Made by a program: the position numbers and the translations under genes. A DNA stretch of 64,000 nucleotides from Sphingobacterium paludis. Its GTDB lineage: Bacteria > Bacteroidota > Bacteroidia > Sphingobacteriales > Sphingobacteriaceae. The DNA lies in the NCBI RefSeq assembly GCF_004364125.1, contig NZ_SNZV01000003.1, positions 186,001 to 250,000 of the forward strand. Reading direction: 5' to 3'. Under the pieces are notes generated by a model that searched no databases, was not told the DNA's origin, and worked only from the letters and a program-made list of their open reading frames with translations. Shown here in pieces: positions 19,251 through 27,638 of this stretch (positions within the stretch are counted from its first letter, which is position 1; every line of letters begins with the position of its first letter).

Positions 19251-19339
19251 ATTCGCCGAAAATATGGATGGATTTACCGAGAAACCCGGGCCATTAATCT
19301 AATGGCTATTCGACCGGGCCACATAGCGCACTACCTTTG
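19251..19339 (+). promoter_or_regulatory. Direct-repeat activator site plus promoter of NTF2-like paralog 1
   Basis: Two 9-bp repeats, ATTCGCCGA (19251-19259) and ATTTACCGA (19272-19280), start exactly 21 bp apart. The second ACCGA is 56 bp before a TACCTTTG -7 box (19332-19339). The same spacing numbers hold at 26676-26764 and 35804-35892. Nine-bp repeats with 12-bp spacers match the geometry known for LytTR-type response regulators such as AgrA. A GTTCGC-TTA-GCGAAC inverted repeat lies just upstream (19225-19239). Confidence 0.65.
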
Positions 19340-19398
19340 AGTCATCAAATAAGAAATAAAAAAATTAACAAGATAACAATCCGTAAAACAGCAACAGC

Positions 19399-19833
19399 AT
19401 GAAAAAGATAGCAACAACCCTAGCAGCAGCAATTTTGATGATCACTTCTTTCAGCGCATTCGCGGCAGAAGAAAACAATCCATTAAAGGATGTCAAATCA
19501 GAGAAAATTATTTCTACGTATTTGGAAGCAACGACATTGGGAAGCATAGACCTGAACACGTTTCTTTTTGCCGAAGATTTTGAATACCGGAACAACAGCA
19601 ATAAGGATGTTTTCTCAAAAACAGAGTACCTACAGTTCTTGAAAACGCAGAAAGGCCTAGTGTATGATTGCAAAACAAGCTATGAACTATTAGACCAAAG
19701 CGGGCAGACCTGTCTGGCAAAAGCGACCATGACATTTGAGAACTTTACCCGTGTAGACTATATCACGCTTAACCAAGGAAAAGACGGCTGGAAAGTAAGC
19801 GAAGTAATAACTACATACGCAAATCCTGAATAG
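19399..19833 (+). CDS. Secreted NTF2/lumazine-binding-like protein, paralog 1
   Basis: 144 residues with a cleavable signal peptide (1-22, SAFAAEE). The mature part (IISTYLEATTLGSIDLNTFLFAEDF ... FTRVDYITLNQGKDGWKVSE) has the features of a small cone-shaped NTF2-like fold of the lumazine-binding type, which often acts as a ligand-binding or accessory periplasmic domain. Two close paralogs in the window (26822 and 35940) share sequence throughout and the same upstream control region. Function unknown; the fold call is from pattern recognition. Confidence 0.82.
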   Translation: MKKIATTLAAAILMITSFSAFAAEENNPLKDVKSEKIISTYLEATTLGSIDLNTFLFAEDFEYRNNSNKDVFSKTEYLQFLKTQKGLVYDCKTSYELLDQSGQTCLAKATMTFENFTRVDYITLNQGKDGWKVSEVITTYANPE

Positions 19834-19842
19834 ATTTTTGTT

Positions 19843-19918
19843 TCAATATACGACATGTCGGGAGACATTTCATTGTTTAGTTTAGTTAAAAAAGTCTGCA
19901 GCTTGCAGGCTTTTTTTA
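19843..19918 (+). terminator. Conserved 3' UTR and terminator of NTF2-like paralog 1
   Basis: A hairpin of 8 bp with one G.U pair (19893-19900 with 19904-19911) precedes a T7 tract. The 50 nt before it contain the palindrome CGACATGTCG and TTGTTTAGTTTAGTTAAAA, and recur almost unchanged after paralog 2 (27263-27314) although the hairpin sequences differ. Conservation beyond the stem suggests a 3'-derived RNA or recent duplication of the whole unit. Confidence 0.75.
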
Positions 19919-20096
19919 TTACAAGACAAGACTATAAAAAGTGTGTGAGGAAGACCCACTTCTCAGCAAAGAGGTAAATCAGTTCAACTTTTTACCGATG
20001 TGCTTGCTCGTTTGATGCGACAGCCCGCTGTGCAATAACGCATGTAGCAATCATCCTCCTGCCTTCGTTTATAACTGATGACCAACATAATCGAAG

Positions 20097-20507
20097 ATGA
20101 AAACATTCAATATACTGTCTGTAATCGTTCTCATTTTAATGGCTTTTGGCTGTAACAAAACTGATGTTCCTGTCAATAGCAACGAGCTGACGGGCAAGTG
20201 GAAGTTGGTTGGCCAAGATTGGGGACTGCCTGATGGCTATGTAGAAGTGAAAAACGGTTACGAGTTAGTTTTTCATGTTGACGGAACGTTTCAAAAACAA
20301 AAGTACAATGATTGCCGAAATGGGAACTATCGATTGACAGACAGCTCTATTATTTTCGACTACGACTGTGCTACTAAAAGCACAATGCTGAGCGAGGGCG
20401 TTCAGGAAGAATATTACTCCCTCTCAAATGGTTTGCTACAGCTTACGCCCAGCTACCTTAATTGTGCCGAAGGCTGTAGCGACAGCTATAAAAAGATAGC
20501 AGATTAG
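20097..20507 (+). CDS. Lipocalin-like lipoprotein, hypothetical
   Basis: 136 residues with a lipoprotein signal (LMAFGC, Cys19). The mature part begins ELTGKWKLVGQDW, the typical opening strand of lipocalin-like domains in Bacteroidota, followed by a strand-rich sequence (LVFHVDGTFQKQ, GNYRLTDSSIIFDY) and four later cysteines that may form disulfides. It probably sits in the outer membrane facing the periplasm. No operon partner; ligand unknown. Confidence 0.75.
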   Translation: MKTFNILSVIVLILMAFGCNKTDVPVNSNELTGKWKLVGQDWGLPDGYVEVKNGYELVFHVDGTFQKQKYNDCRNGNYRLTDSSIIFDYDCATKSTMLSEGVQEEYYSLSNGLLQLTPSYLNCAEGCSDSYKKIAD

Positions 20508-20703
20508 AAAAGATGTGATTTTTGTGTCGAACCTCTTACGAGTACGCGCTGTTGTTCATCCCGCATAGCGATATACGCTAATCTATATTGATGGGTCTCT
20601 ACAACATTTAACTTAGGTCGCACGGCTTATTTCAATGATTTTTGCATTACTCAACAGCGGTATGTATCTTCGTTATTCCAAATCATTAACCCTAAACAAG
20701 CAA

Positions 20704-21024
20704 ATGAACAAGCTATTATTGACCTTCTTACTGACCACGATCTCTTTCCTGAGTTACGCTCAAAACCAATATGCGACGACCAGCAACGGACGCACCGTGC
20801 TACTGAAACCAAATGGCACGTGGGAATATGTACAGTCAGATGGCGGAACCACACAGCGCACGACAGCAAACGGGCGGGCGGGAGCCAGCAAATACAGCGT
20901 CTCTTCGCAGGCTACATCCAGTCGCGCGAAGCAACGGCAGTACATCCGTGGTCCGCGCGGAGGATGTTACTACATCAATGCCAACGGAAACAAAACGTAT
21001 GTGGATCGTAGCCTGTGCAATTAG
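20704..21024 (+). CDS. Small secreted protein with PBCV-type basic-adaptor-like C-terminus
   Basis: 106 residues from the ATG at 20704; upstream in-frame codons lack signal-peptide character. Signal peptide 1-20 (LSYAQ). The N-terminal mature segment (NGRTVLLKPNGTWEYV) is a common bacterial motif; a Ser/Thr/Arg-rich linker follows. The C-terminus (IRGPRGGCYYINANGNKTYV) resembles the PBCV-specific basic adaptor motif. Two Cys near the end could pair. Function unknown. Confidence 0.72.
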   Translation: MNKLLLTFLLTTISFLSYAQNQYATTSNGRTVLLKPNGTWEYVQSDGGTTQRTTANGRAGASKYSVSSQATSSRAKQRQYIRGPRGGCYYINANGNKTYVDRSLCN

Positions 21025-21150
21025 GCTGAATAAACGTTTGCCGTGTACAGGTTGGCACACCCACTAATCATATAACCGGAAAATGCGTGTCGAAACGAAA
21101 TCTGCTGTTGTAATCAAAAAACAGTATTTTTACGGAAGTTGGAACACACT

Positions 21151-24100
21151 ATGTCAAAACAAATCACCGAAAGTACGGAACAATTTTTATCCGGCGGCGG
21201 GGAAATGGGGAAACTCATCCGCACCATGGACTGGTCAAAAACCGCATTAGGACCCATTGAAGAGTGGCCGCAAAGTTTACGCACTTCGGTAAGTTTATGT
21301 CTTTCCTCGACCTTTCCCATCCTGATCGCTTGGGGGCCGGAAACCATCCAGATATACAACGATAGCTACCGCCCTATCTGCGGCGCAAAGCATCCGCAAT
21401 CAATGGGAGAAAACTTCCGCATCTGCTGGGAAACGGCACTGCCTGTTGTGGGCGATAAGTTTACGCGCGGGCAGCATGGCGAAGGAACCTATATCACAGA
21501 TCAACGTATGTTCTTGGACAGGTATGGCTACCTGGAAGAAACCTGGATGACGTTTTCTTTCGCTCCCATACGCGACGAATCGGGAGGTGTCGGCGGTATC
21601 TTTCACCCGATTACTGAAACGACTGAAAAAATGCTCAGTGCGCGGCGCACACAGGTGCTTAAAGACGTGGGGGCCGCCATCGGCAAAGCGAAAACGGTGC
21701 AAGAGATTGCAGCGCAAACCGATGCCTTGTATGAGGCTTTTCAGTTGGATCTTCCTTTCTTATTATTTTATGAATTGAAGGACAACGGCGCAAACCTATT
21801 GAGTGCAGCAGGCTTAGCCCCGGGGCATACCCTGGCGCCCTTGCAATTTGATGTGGACGATACCATCTGGCCCTTACAGCAACTTGTGGATAGCGGTGAG
21901 CTACTTGAAGTAAACGGACTGGAAGAGCTCCTTCTTGCCAGTCCTTGTGGGCCATATGATATCAACCCACACAGCGCGATTGTCCTGCCTATACGCATTA
22001 CCGGGCAGGCTAGTCTTTTCGGCTTTATCATTGCCGGCGTCAGTGCCTGCCGAGCGCTAGATAATCCCTACCTGCATTTTTACGACCAACTGGCTAGCAC
22101 ATTTAACACAGCTGTCTCCAATGTATATGCCTATGCTATGGAACAGAAGCGCGCAGAAGCCTTAGCCGAAATTGACCGCTCGAAAACAGCGTTTTTCAGT
22201 AACGTAAGTCATGAATTTCGCACGCCCTTGACGTTAATGCTCGGCCCGTTGGAGGAGCTTTTGCAGCAGCAGGATCTCCAAGGGCAGCACCGTACACAGA
22301 TAGAAGCGACGCACCGTAATGCGCTGCGTTTGCTGAAGCTGGTCAACAACCTTTTGGATTACAGCAGGGTAGAAGCGGGGCGTGCGCAAGCAATCTACCA
22401 AAAGCTTAACCTACAAGAGAGCACCATAGATTTGGCCAGTAGCTTTCGCTCGATTATAGAAAAAGCCGGTATGGCTTTGGTCGTCGACTGCCTGCCGCTT
22501 GAAAGCGACTTTTATATCGATAAGCAGATGTGGGAAAAGATAGTATTAAATCTTCTTTCCAATGCCTTCAAGTATACATTAGAAGGCACCATAACCGTAA
22601 GCCTTAGGCAGGTTGGTGATACAGCTACACTAGCGGTAACAGACACTGGTGTGGGCATTCCCGAAAAGGAGTTGCCCCATATGTTCGAACGGTTTCATCG
22701 CATAGAAAACACAGCCGGGCGCACGCATGAGGGCACCGGTATCGGCTTGTCGTTAGTCCATGAACTTGTGCAGCTGCACAGCGGAGAAATTGCTGTGACG
22801 AGTGTGGAGGGAAGTGGCAGTACGTTCACCGTAAAAATTCCGGCCGGACAAGAGCATTTGCCTCAAAATCAGGTTGTTTCTAACAGCGAAACTATCCTAA
22901 CGAGCGAGGTCAGTGGCGCATTTATACGCGAAGCGTACAGTCTGCTCCCCGATGCGGTGCGCTTAGATGGGGATGCAGAAACCGAACTGCCAGATAACGC
23001 TTCGCTTGTCCAGGATAACACCGTGGACCGTCAAACCCGAATACTCATTGTTGACGATAATAATGATATGCGTGCCTACCTAAAGCGCCTACTTGATCCC
23101 TTTTACACGGTCGAAACGGCATCCAATGGACAGGAAGCGCTGAACCGTATCCAACAACAAGCACCTTCCTTAATCTTGAGTGATGTGATGATGCCCGTCA
23201 TGGATGGCAAGGCGATGCTTCAACAACTGCGTAATGACGAGGAGCTCTTTCGCCTGCCGGTTATTTTCTTATCGGCGCGAGCAGGGGAAGAGGCGCGAAT
23301 CGATGGTCTGGAGGCTGGCGCGGATGACTACCTTGTGAAGCCCTTTTCGGCGGCGGAACTCCTTACAAAAGTCCGTGCGCAGATCAATATCAATAAGGCC
23401 CGGGGGCATGCTACGGAACAACTGCGAACCTTACTTACCGAAGCACCCGTAGCCATGGCTATTTATCGCGGTCCTAAGCACGTGATCGAACTGGCGAACC
23501 AACGCATGCTGAACCTATGGGGAAAAACCAAAAGTGAAATCGATAAAAGGCCGTTGATGGAGATTCTTCCAGCGCTTCGCGAGCAGGGTTTCGGCGAGGT
23601 TATGGATCGCGTTTACCAAACCGGCAAGCACTTTGTGTCGACGGATGCAACAATTACGCTATCACGAAATGGGGGAACGCCAGACATCATCTACCTCAAC
23701 ATTACCATCGAAGCATTACGTGATGAAAACGGATCAATCAACGGACTGATAGCCGTAGCTGCCGACGTAACCGAGCAGGTATTGGCCCGTTATGAGCTCG
23801 AAAAGATGGCCGATACGCTATTGCTTGCGATGGACTCCTCCAATATGGGATTCTATAGAATTACCGTGGCTACAGATTTTATTGAAGTTTCACCGCGCGC
23901 TCGCGAGATCCACGCCATCGCTGCAGACACCCCATTAACCTATCATCAAGCATTGCAATTCATTATACCCGAAGATCGTGAACGATTTAGTGCCGCTATT
24001 GCCGAGGCTATTGATACAAAAGGGGGTTTTAGTTTGGATTACCAAATACAACCGTTGAATGAGGGCAAAAGAAAATGGATCAATTCTACGGGCAAGGCTG

Positions 24101-24852
24101 AGTTAGACAAGAACGGCCGCGTTATCTCTGTAGTGGGCACCATCTTTGACATTACGGAGTCTAAAGAAGATGATCTTCGCAAAAATGATTTTATTGGTAT
24201 GGTTAGCCACGAGCTGAAGACGCCGCTTTCCTCGCTAAAAGGCTATGCCCAGATGGGGTTACGAAAAGCTCACAAGGCAAGCGATGGCTTTAGTGTATCG
24301 GTCTATGAAAAAATAGAACAGCAAGTGCAAAAGATGGCCGTACTCATCAACGGCTTTTTAAATGTCTCGCGATTGGATTCCGGTAAAATTCAGATTAACG
24401 TAACAGAGTTTTGCCTGCAAGAGACGATTCTTACTGCTGTAGCAGAAGTTAAGCTCTTGGCTCCCGACCAACCTTTTGAACTGCATGTTGAACGCATCAA
24501 CGTGATTGCCGATCGGGAAAAGATTGCCACAGTTATCACGAACTTTCTAAGCAACGCTGTGAAATATGCGAAGAATAAAAAAGTAACAATTAGCTGCCGT
24601 CTTGATCGTGGCAACGTCATCGTAAGTGTCAAAGATGAAGGCCTCGGAATCAAATCGACTGAGTTGGAAAAATTATTTGACCGCTATTACCGCGTTGAGG
24701 GTAATAACCCGAACATCTCTGGCTTTGGTATTGGCCTGTATTTGAGTGCCGAGATTATCCATCGACACCAAGGAAAAATATGGGCGGAAAGTGATTATGG
24801 TGCAGGGGCGACATTCTCGTTTAGCATCCCGACCAAGCAGCTGCTGACGTAA
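21151..24852 (+). CDS. Hybrid sensor histidine kinase with two kinase modules (PAS-GAF-HK-REC-PAS-PAS-HK)
   Basis: 1233 residues from the ATG at 21151. Order: PAS-like domain (about 15-160), GAF-like domain (165-335), HisKA with H354 (SHEFRTPL) and HATPase (N/G1/G2 boxes, 440-570), receiver domain with D678 (LILSDVMMPVMDG, 630-748), two PAS domains (about 760-880 and 890-1005), then a second HisKA with H1020 (SHELKTPL) and HATPase. No membrane span is seen, so it is probably cytoplasmic. Two full kinases flanking a receiver is uncommon. No DNA-binding domain is present, so it is not a SusC/D-type HTCS; its output partner is not in the window. Confidence 0.92.
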   Translation: MSKQITESTEQFLSGGGEMGKLIRTMDWSKTALGPIEEWPQSLRTSVSLCLSSTFPILIAWGPETIQIYNDSYRPICGAKHPQSMGENFRICWETALPVVGDKFTRGQHGEGTYITDQRMFLDRYGYLEETWMTFSFAPIRDESGGVGGIFHPITETTEKMLSARRTQVLKDVGAAIGKAKTVQEIAAQTDALYEAFQLDLPFLLFYELKDNGANLLSAAGLAPGHTLAPLQFDVDDTIWPLQQLVDSGELLEVNGLEELLLASPCGPYDINPHSAIVLPIRITGQASLFGFIIAGVSACRALDNPYLHFYDQLASTFNTAVSNVYAYAMEQKRAEALAEIDRSKTAFFSNVSHEFRTPLTLMLGPLEELLQQQDLQGQHRTQIEATHRNALRLLKLVNNLLDYSRVEAGRAQAIYQKLNLQESTIDLASSFRSIIEKAGMALVVDCLPLESDFYIDKQMWEKIVLNLLSNAFKYTLEGTITVSLRQVGDTATLAVTDTGVGIPEKELPHMFERFHRIENTAGRTHEGTGIGLSLVHELVQLHSGEIAVTSVEGSGSTFTVKIPAGQEHLPQNQVVSNSETILTSEVSGAFIREAYSLLPDAVRLDGDAETELPDNASLVQDNTVDRQTRILIVDDNNDMRAYLKRLLDPFYTVETASNGQEALNRIQQQAPSLILSDVMMPVMDGKAMLQQLRNDEELFRLPVIFLSARAGEEARIDGLEAGADDYLVKPFSAAELLTKVRAQININKARGHATEQLRTLLTEAPVAMAIYRGPKHVIELANQRMLNLWGKTKSEIDKRPLMEILPALREQGFGEVMDRVYQTGKHFVSTDATITLSRNGGTPDIIYLNITIEALRDENGSINGLIAVAADVTEQVLARYELEKMADTLLLAMDSSNMGFYRITVATDFIEVSPRAREIHAIAADTPLTYHQALQFIIPEDRERFSAAIAEAIDTKGGFSLDYQIQPLNEGKRKWINSTGKAELDKNGRVISVVGTIFDITESKEDDLRKNDFIGMVSHELKTPLSSLKGYAQMGLRKAHKASDGFSVSVYEKIEQQVQKMAVLINGFLNVSRLDSGKIQINVTEFCLQETILTAVAEVKLLAPDQPFELHVERINVIADREKIATVITNFLSNAVKYAKNKKVTISCRLDRGNVIVSVKDEGLGIKSTELEKLFDRYYRVEGNNPNISGFGIGLYLSAEIIHRHQGKIWAESDYGAGATFSFSIPTKQLLT

Positions 24853-24952
24853 GCAAACGGTTCATTAATGCGATTTTTGGCACGTTTCATGAATACGTAT
24901 ACGACCATTGTGCAAGCGATTTTTGGGCGATGTGACCAACTTCTTCATCGGT

Positions 24953-25438
24953 ATGAAAAAACAGCAGCCTAGTTACCTTAACTTCGACAAGTCTCGATAC
25001 GCGTGGAAGCCGGACATTGATTATCGTGCAGAGCCGGAGCGGTACTTCGTTGGTAAGGGCGAACAGGGGGTGTTGATCTGTGAACCCTACAAATCAGAAA
25101 TCGGGCAGTATTGGCGCTTCAAAACGGAGGCTATCGCCGTAGAAAGCAGCAATGCGATATTTGCTTTATTTGCCGCATACTTGAAAGCAGATGACTTTGT
25201 CGGGGCCGACATGGCGCGGAAATATCTGCAAATGGGCTACACGCGTGCCCGGCGCTATGCCAATTACAAAGGAGGCAAGAAATACGATGAGCAAAACGAT
25301 TACGCATTGCTGCAACGCGGCACCGGCGATATGGAGAAGGCGGCTGCGGCAAACGTATTTTATACCCGGTGGAAAGAAGCAGAAGCCAATGAAAAATATG
25401 CATCGATGAAAAAACAATGGAAGCATGAACGGGGTTAA
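24953..25438 (+). CDS. DUF4385 family protein
   Basis: 161 residues from the ATG at 24953; the TTG at 24908 adds an unlikely leader. The near-invariant DUF4385 segments are present: [37 protein letters not shown] and [20 protein letters not shown]. Cytoplasmic, function unknown; the conserved Arg/Lys/Asp pattern suggests nucleic-acid or nucleotide handling but this is not shown. Its end overlaps the start of the DUF2256 gene by 14 bp, forming the first gene of a three-gene overlapping operon. Confidence 0.88.
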   Translation: MKKQQPSYLNFDKSRYAWKPDIDYRAEPERYFVGKGEQGVLICEPYKSEIGQYWRFKTEAIAVESSNAIFALFAAYLKADDFVGADMARKYLQMGYTRARRYANYKGGKKYDEQNDYALLQRGTGDMEKAAAANVFYTRWKEAEANEKYASMKKQWKHERG

Positions 25439-25568
25439 GAAAGCAGATCTTCCCCAAAAAGTATGCGCTATATGCGGCAGACCGTTTACTTGGCGAAAAA
25501 AGTGGGAGAAGGTTTGGGAAGAGGTTAAATTTTGCTCAGAACGATGCAAACGACAGAAGATAAGATAA
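25425..25568 (+). CDS. DUF2256 zinc-ribbon miniprotein
   Basis: A 47-residue gene too short for usual ORF lists. It encodes the full DUF2256 signature: [20 protein letters not shown] followed by [12 protein letters not shown], with four cysteines (C14, C17, C37, C41) set to bind zinc. DUF2256 genes are commonly found next to photolyase/cryptochrome and DUF3253 genes. It overlaps the DUF4385 gene upstream by 14 bp and the 2H-phosphoesterase gene downstream by 25 bp, so the three are translationally coupled. Confidence 0.88.
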   Translation: MNGVKKADLPQKVCAICGRPFTWRKKWEKVWEEVKFCSERCKRQKIR

Positions 25569-26287
25569 TATTCATATTGACGCTGCGCCTCGACACGAAA
25601 AGTCAGGCTTTTTTTGATCGCCTACGTGCGAAATACTTCCCGCCCGAACGCAACTACCTGCGGGCACACCTGACGCTATTTCACAAACTTCCAGACCACC
25701 CCCGCACATTGGAGCTGCTACGCGGATTTCGATTTGAACCGTTTACGATGGCGGTTAGTGGCTTGATGCATCTGGGTGCCGGTGTTGCTTACCATATTGA
25801 TTCCCCGGAACTACAGCGCCTTCATCAGCGCTTACGCACCGCTTTTGCGGCAGATATAGTCCCCCAGGATCAACAACGTTTTAAACCACATATTACCGTA
25901 CAAAACAAGGTGACGCCAGAGGCCTCGAAAAAGCTGCTTGCGCAGCTCAGCGATAACTTTGCGCCCTTTAAGGTCCGCGCTAGCGGATTAGACCTTTGGG
26001 TTTATCGTGGTGGGCCTTGGGAGCACCATGAAGGGTTTGACTTTGTAGCGGATACCGCTATCTCCGAATCAATTTTGTCTACCACAGCTGCTCGTGGGCC
26101 GCAAAAGAGTGTGTGTCCGTCTGAAATTGCTCGGATGCTCTATCCGGAAGATTGGCGTGAGCACATGCAAGATATCGTTGATGTCGCCATCAGCCTGCAT
26201 AAACTGGGCAAGGTTCAAATCACGCAGAAAGGATCTGCTATTGATGTAGATCATATAAAGGGTCCCATTCGCATCACATGTCGTTGA
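25544..26287 (+). CDS. 2H phosphoesterase (2'-5' RNA ligase-like) fused to DUF3253
   Basis: 247 residues from the ATG at 25544 (an in-frame TTG lies 12 nt before). Residues about 5-170 are a 2H phosphoesterase with both HxT motifs (AHLTLFHKL and KPHITVQNK), a fold that acts on 2'-5' or cyclic phosphodiester bonds in RNA or nucleotides. Residues about 175-247 ([12 protein letters not shown] ... [19 protein letters not shown]) match DUF3253, usually a stand-alone winged-helix-like protein. The fusion, and the overlap with DUF2256 and DUF4385 genes, tie these uncharacterised families to RNA or nucleotide chemistry. Confidence 0.85.
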   Translation: MQTTEDKIIFILTLRLDTKSQAFFDRLRAKYFPPERNYLRAHLTLFHKLPDHPRTLELLRGFRFEPFTMAVSGLMHLGAGVAYHIDSPELQRLHQRLRTAFAADIVPQDQQRFKPHITVQNKVTPEASKKLLAQLSDNFAPFKVRASGLDLWVYRGGPWEHHEGFDFVADTAISESILSTTAARGPQKSVCPSEIARMLYPEDWREHMQDIVDVAISLHKLGKVQITQKGSAIDVDHIKGPIRITCR

Positions 26288-26675
26288 TGCATGCATTGTC
26301 TACCGCTTTTCGAAGCTTTGCCAGATCACCCCAAAAGAGCAAAACCAAGTGTCTTAAATACAAATCCCAAAGACGAATTTTTCCACATAAATAGATATAT
26401 ACATCCGTTTTTTCATTAAAGAGAAGCCGCCCATTTGTATCCCGTCAACTCAGCGAAATGGTTGTTTCCGCATGTCTGCTGTTAGCGAGCAGCATACGCA
26501 ATTGTCCATTGCCGGACAGCCGCCTGTTCAATACCGAACATGCGGCACCGAAAAAAAACAACACAACAATCTAGTAAACAATAGATTGAAACAATTGGCA
26601 AGACCATTGTCATACCTTTACCATATGCAAAATCAGTATAACAACAACATGGCAAGGTCAAACAGATATACATTT
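26288..26675. other. Spacer before NTF2-like paralog 2
   Basis: About 390 bp with no convincing gene. A 95-codon plus-strand frame (26472-26759) is open, but has low-complexity Q/N/R-rich composition, no start signal, and runs through the conserved regulatory repeats of paralog 2. I see no hairpin terminator for the preceding operon. Confidence 0.55.
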
Positions 26676-26764
26676 ATTCACCGACAGAAGACCGGTTTTT
26701 ACCGACAAACATCGGCTACCCATCTAATTGTCATTCGACAAAAGAGACCCAACAACTAACTTTG
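26676..26764 (+). promoter_or_regulatory. Direct-repeat activator site plus promoter of NTF2-like paralog 2
   Basis: Repeats ATTCACCGA (26676-26684) and TTTTACCGA (26697-26705) are exactly 21 bp apart, and the second ACCGA lies 56 bp before the TAACTTTG -7 box (26757-26764). A TCTAATTG-TCATTCGAC block between them is shared with the other two copies. Same architecture as 19251-19339 and 35804-35892. Confidence 0.65.
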
Positions 26765-26821
26765 ATTCATCAATAGAAAAAGAAAAAATTGAAAATATTT
26801 AAAACAGCAACCTTTATAAAC

Positions 26822-27247
26822 ATGAAAAAGATAGTAACAACCCTCGCCGCAGCATTCATCATGATCAGTTCATTTAGTTCGTTTGCCGCAGAAAAAACAA
26901 ATCCTTTAAAAGATTTTACCTCCGCAAAGATTATCACCAGCTACCTCGAAGCAACTACGCTCGGCAGCATTGCGTTCAACAAGTTTCTCTTCGCGGACGA
27001 CTTCCAATACCGGAACAGCGTTAACAAGGTCATCTATAACAAACGGGAATATTTGAACTTCCTCAAAACTCATAAAGGCATCACCTTCAATTGCAAGACC
27101 AGCTATGAAATGTTAGATCAGACGGGAAAAGCTTGCGTCGCTAAAGCAACCATGGAATTTAAGCACTTTACCCGCGTAGACTACATTACGCTTAACCAAG
27201 ATCAAGATGGTTGGAAAGTAACCAAAGTCGTGACCACCTACCCATAA
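26822..27247 (+). CDS. Secreted NTF2/lumazine-binding-like protein, paralog 2
   Basis: 141 residues from the ATG at 26822; the upstream ATG at 26789 only adds a leader without signal-peptide character. Signal peptide 1-22 (SSFAAEK). The body matches paralogs 1 and 3 along its length (KIITSYLEATTLGSIAFNKFLF, FTRVDYITLNQDQDGWKV). It lies in its own transcription unit with the shared direct-repeat promoter and the shared 3' UTR. Function unknown. Confidence 0.82.
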   Translation: MKKIVTTLAAAFIMISSFSSFAAEKTNPLKDFTSAKIITSYLEATTLGSIAFNKFLFADDFQYRNSVNKVIYNKREYLNFLKTHKGITFNCKTSYEMLDQTGKACVAKATMEFKHFTRVDYITLNQDQDGWKVTKVVTTYP

Positions 27248-27262
27248 GTATAAAAATCAATG

Positions 27263-27345
27263 TTTCAATACCAGACATGTCGTGAGATATTTCGTTGTTT
27301 AGTTTAGTTAAAAGCGGTCTGCATGGGCAGACCACTTTTGTTTTG
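27263..27345 (+). terminator. Conserved 3' UTR and terminator of NTF2-like paralog 2
   Basis: A 7-bp perfect hairpin (27316-27322 with 27327-27333, loop ATGG) followed by ACTTTTGTTTT. It is preceded by the same 50-nt block as paralog 1 (GACATGTCG, then TTGTTTAGTTTAGTTAAAA). Confidence 0.75.
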
Positions 27346-27428
27346 CTGACCCCAGATCATACCACACACCAGGGTGTTAATCTTTGTTAAAACGATGGGT
27401 AAATTTTTACAGTTCGGTCGGTAAGTGG

Positions 27429-27510
27429 TATATTTGATCATTCATAATTTAGGTTAATAATTGGTTAGTTAGTAAAAATCCTGAGGCTCCCCGCTTCAGG
27501 ATTTTTTTGT
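27429..27510 (+). ncRNA. Putative small RNA, family A copy 2
   Basis: A TATATTTG -7 box (27429-27436), 4-nt gap, leader 27441-27472 nearly identical to that at 12747-12778, then a 10-bp hairpin (27477-27486 with 27494-27503, one G.U) with the same 7-nt loop CTCCCCG and a T7 tract. The hairpin arms differ from copy 1 in sequence but pair, so structure and loop are what is conserved. No gene follows closely in the same direction. Confidence 0.65.
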
Positions 27511-27638
27511 TTGGATACATGCCTTTTATAGCCTTCCCTTATTCAGATTAGCCTGGAAAATCACATGCTGCATATCCTTTCTTTTAACGATGGATGTCAA
27601 GACAGCGTGCTGCAAATCGAGAATTATTTCACACCAAT

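Noticed and set aside
26472..26759. 95-codon ORF
   Set aside because: Low-complexity composition and it runs through the conserved operator and promoter of paralog 2.
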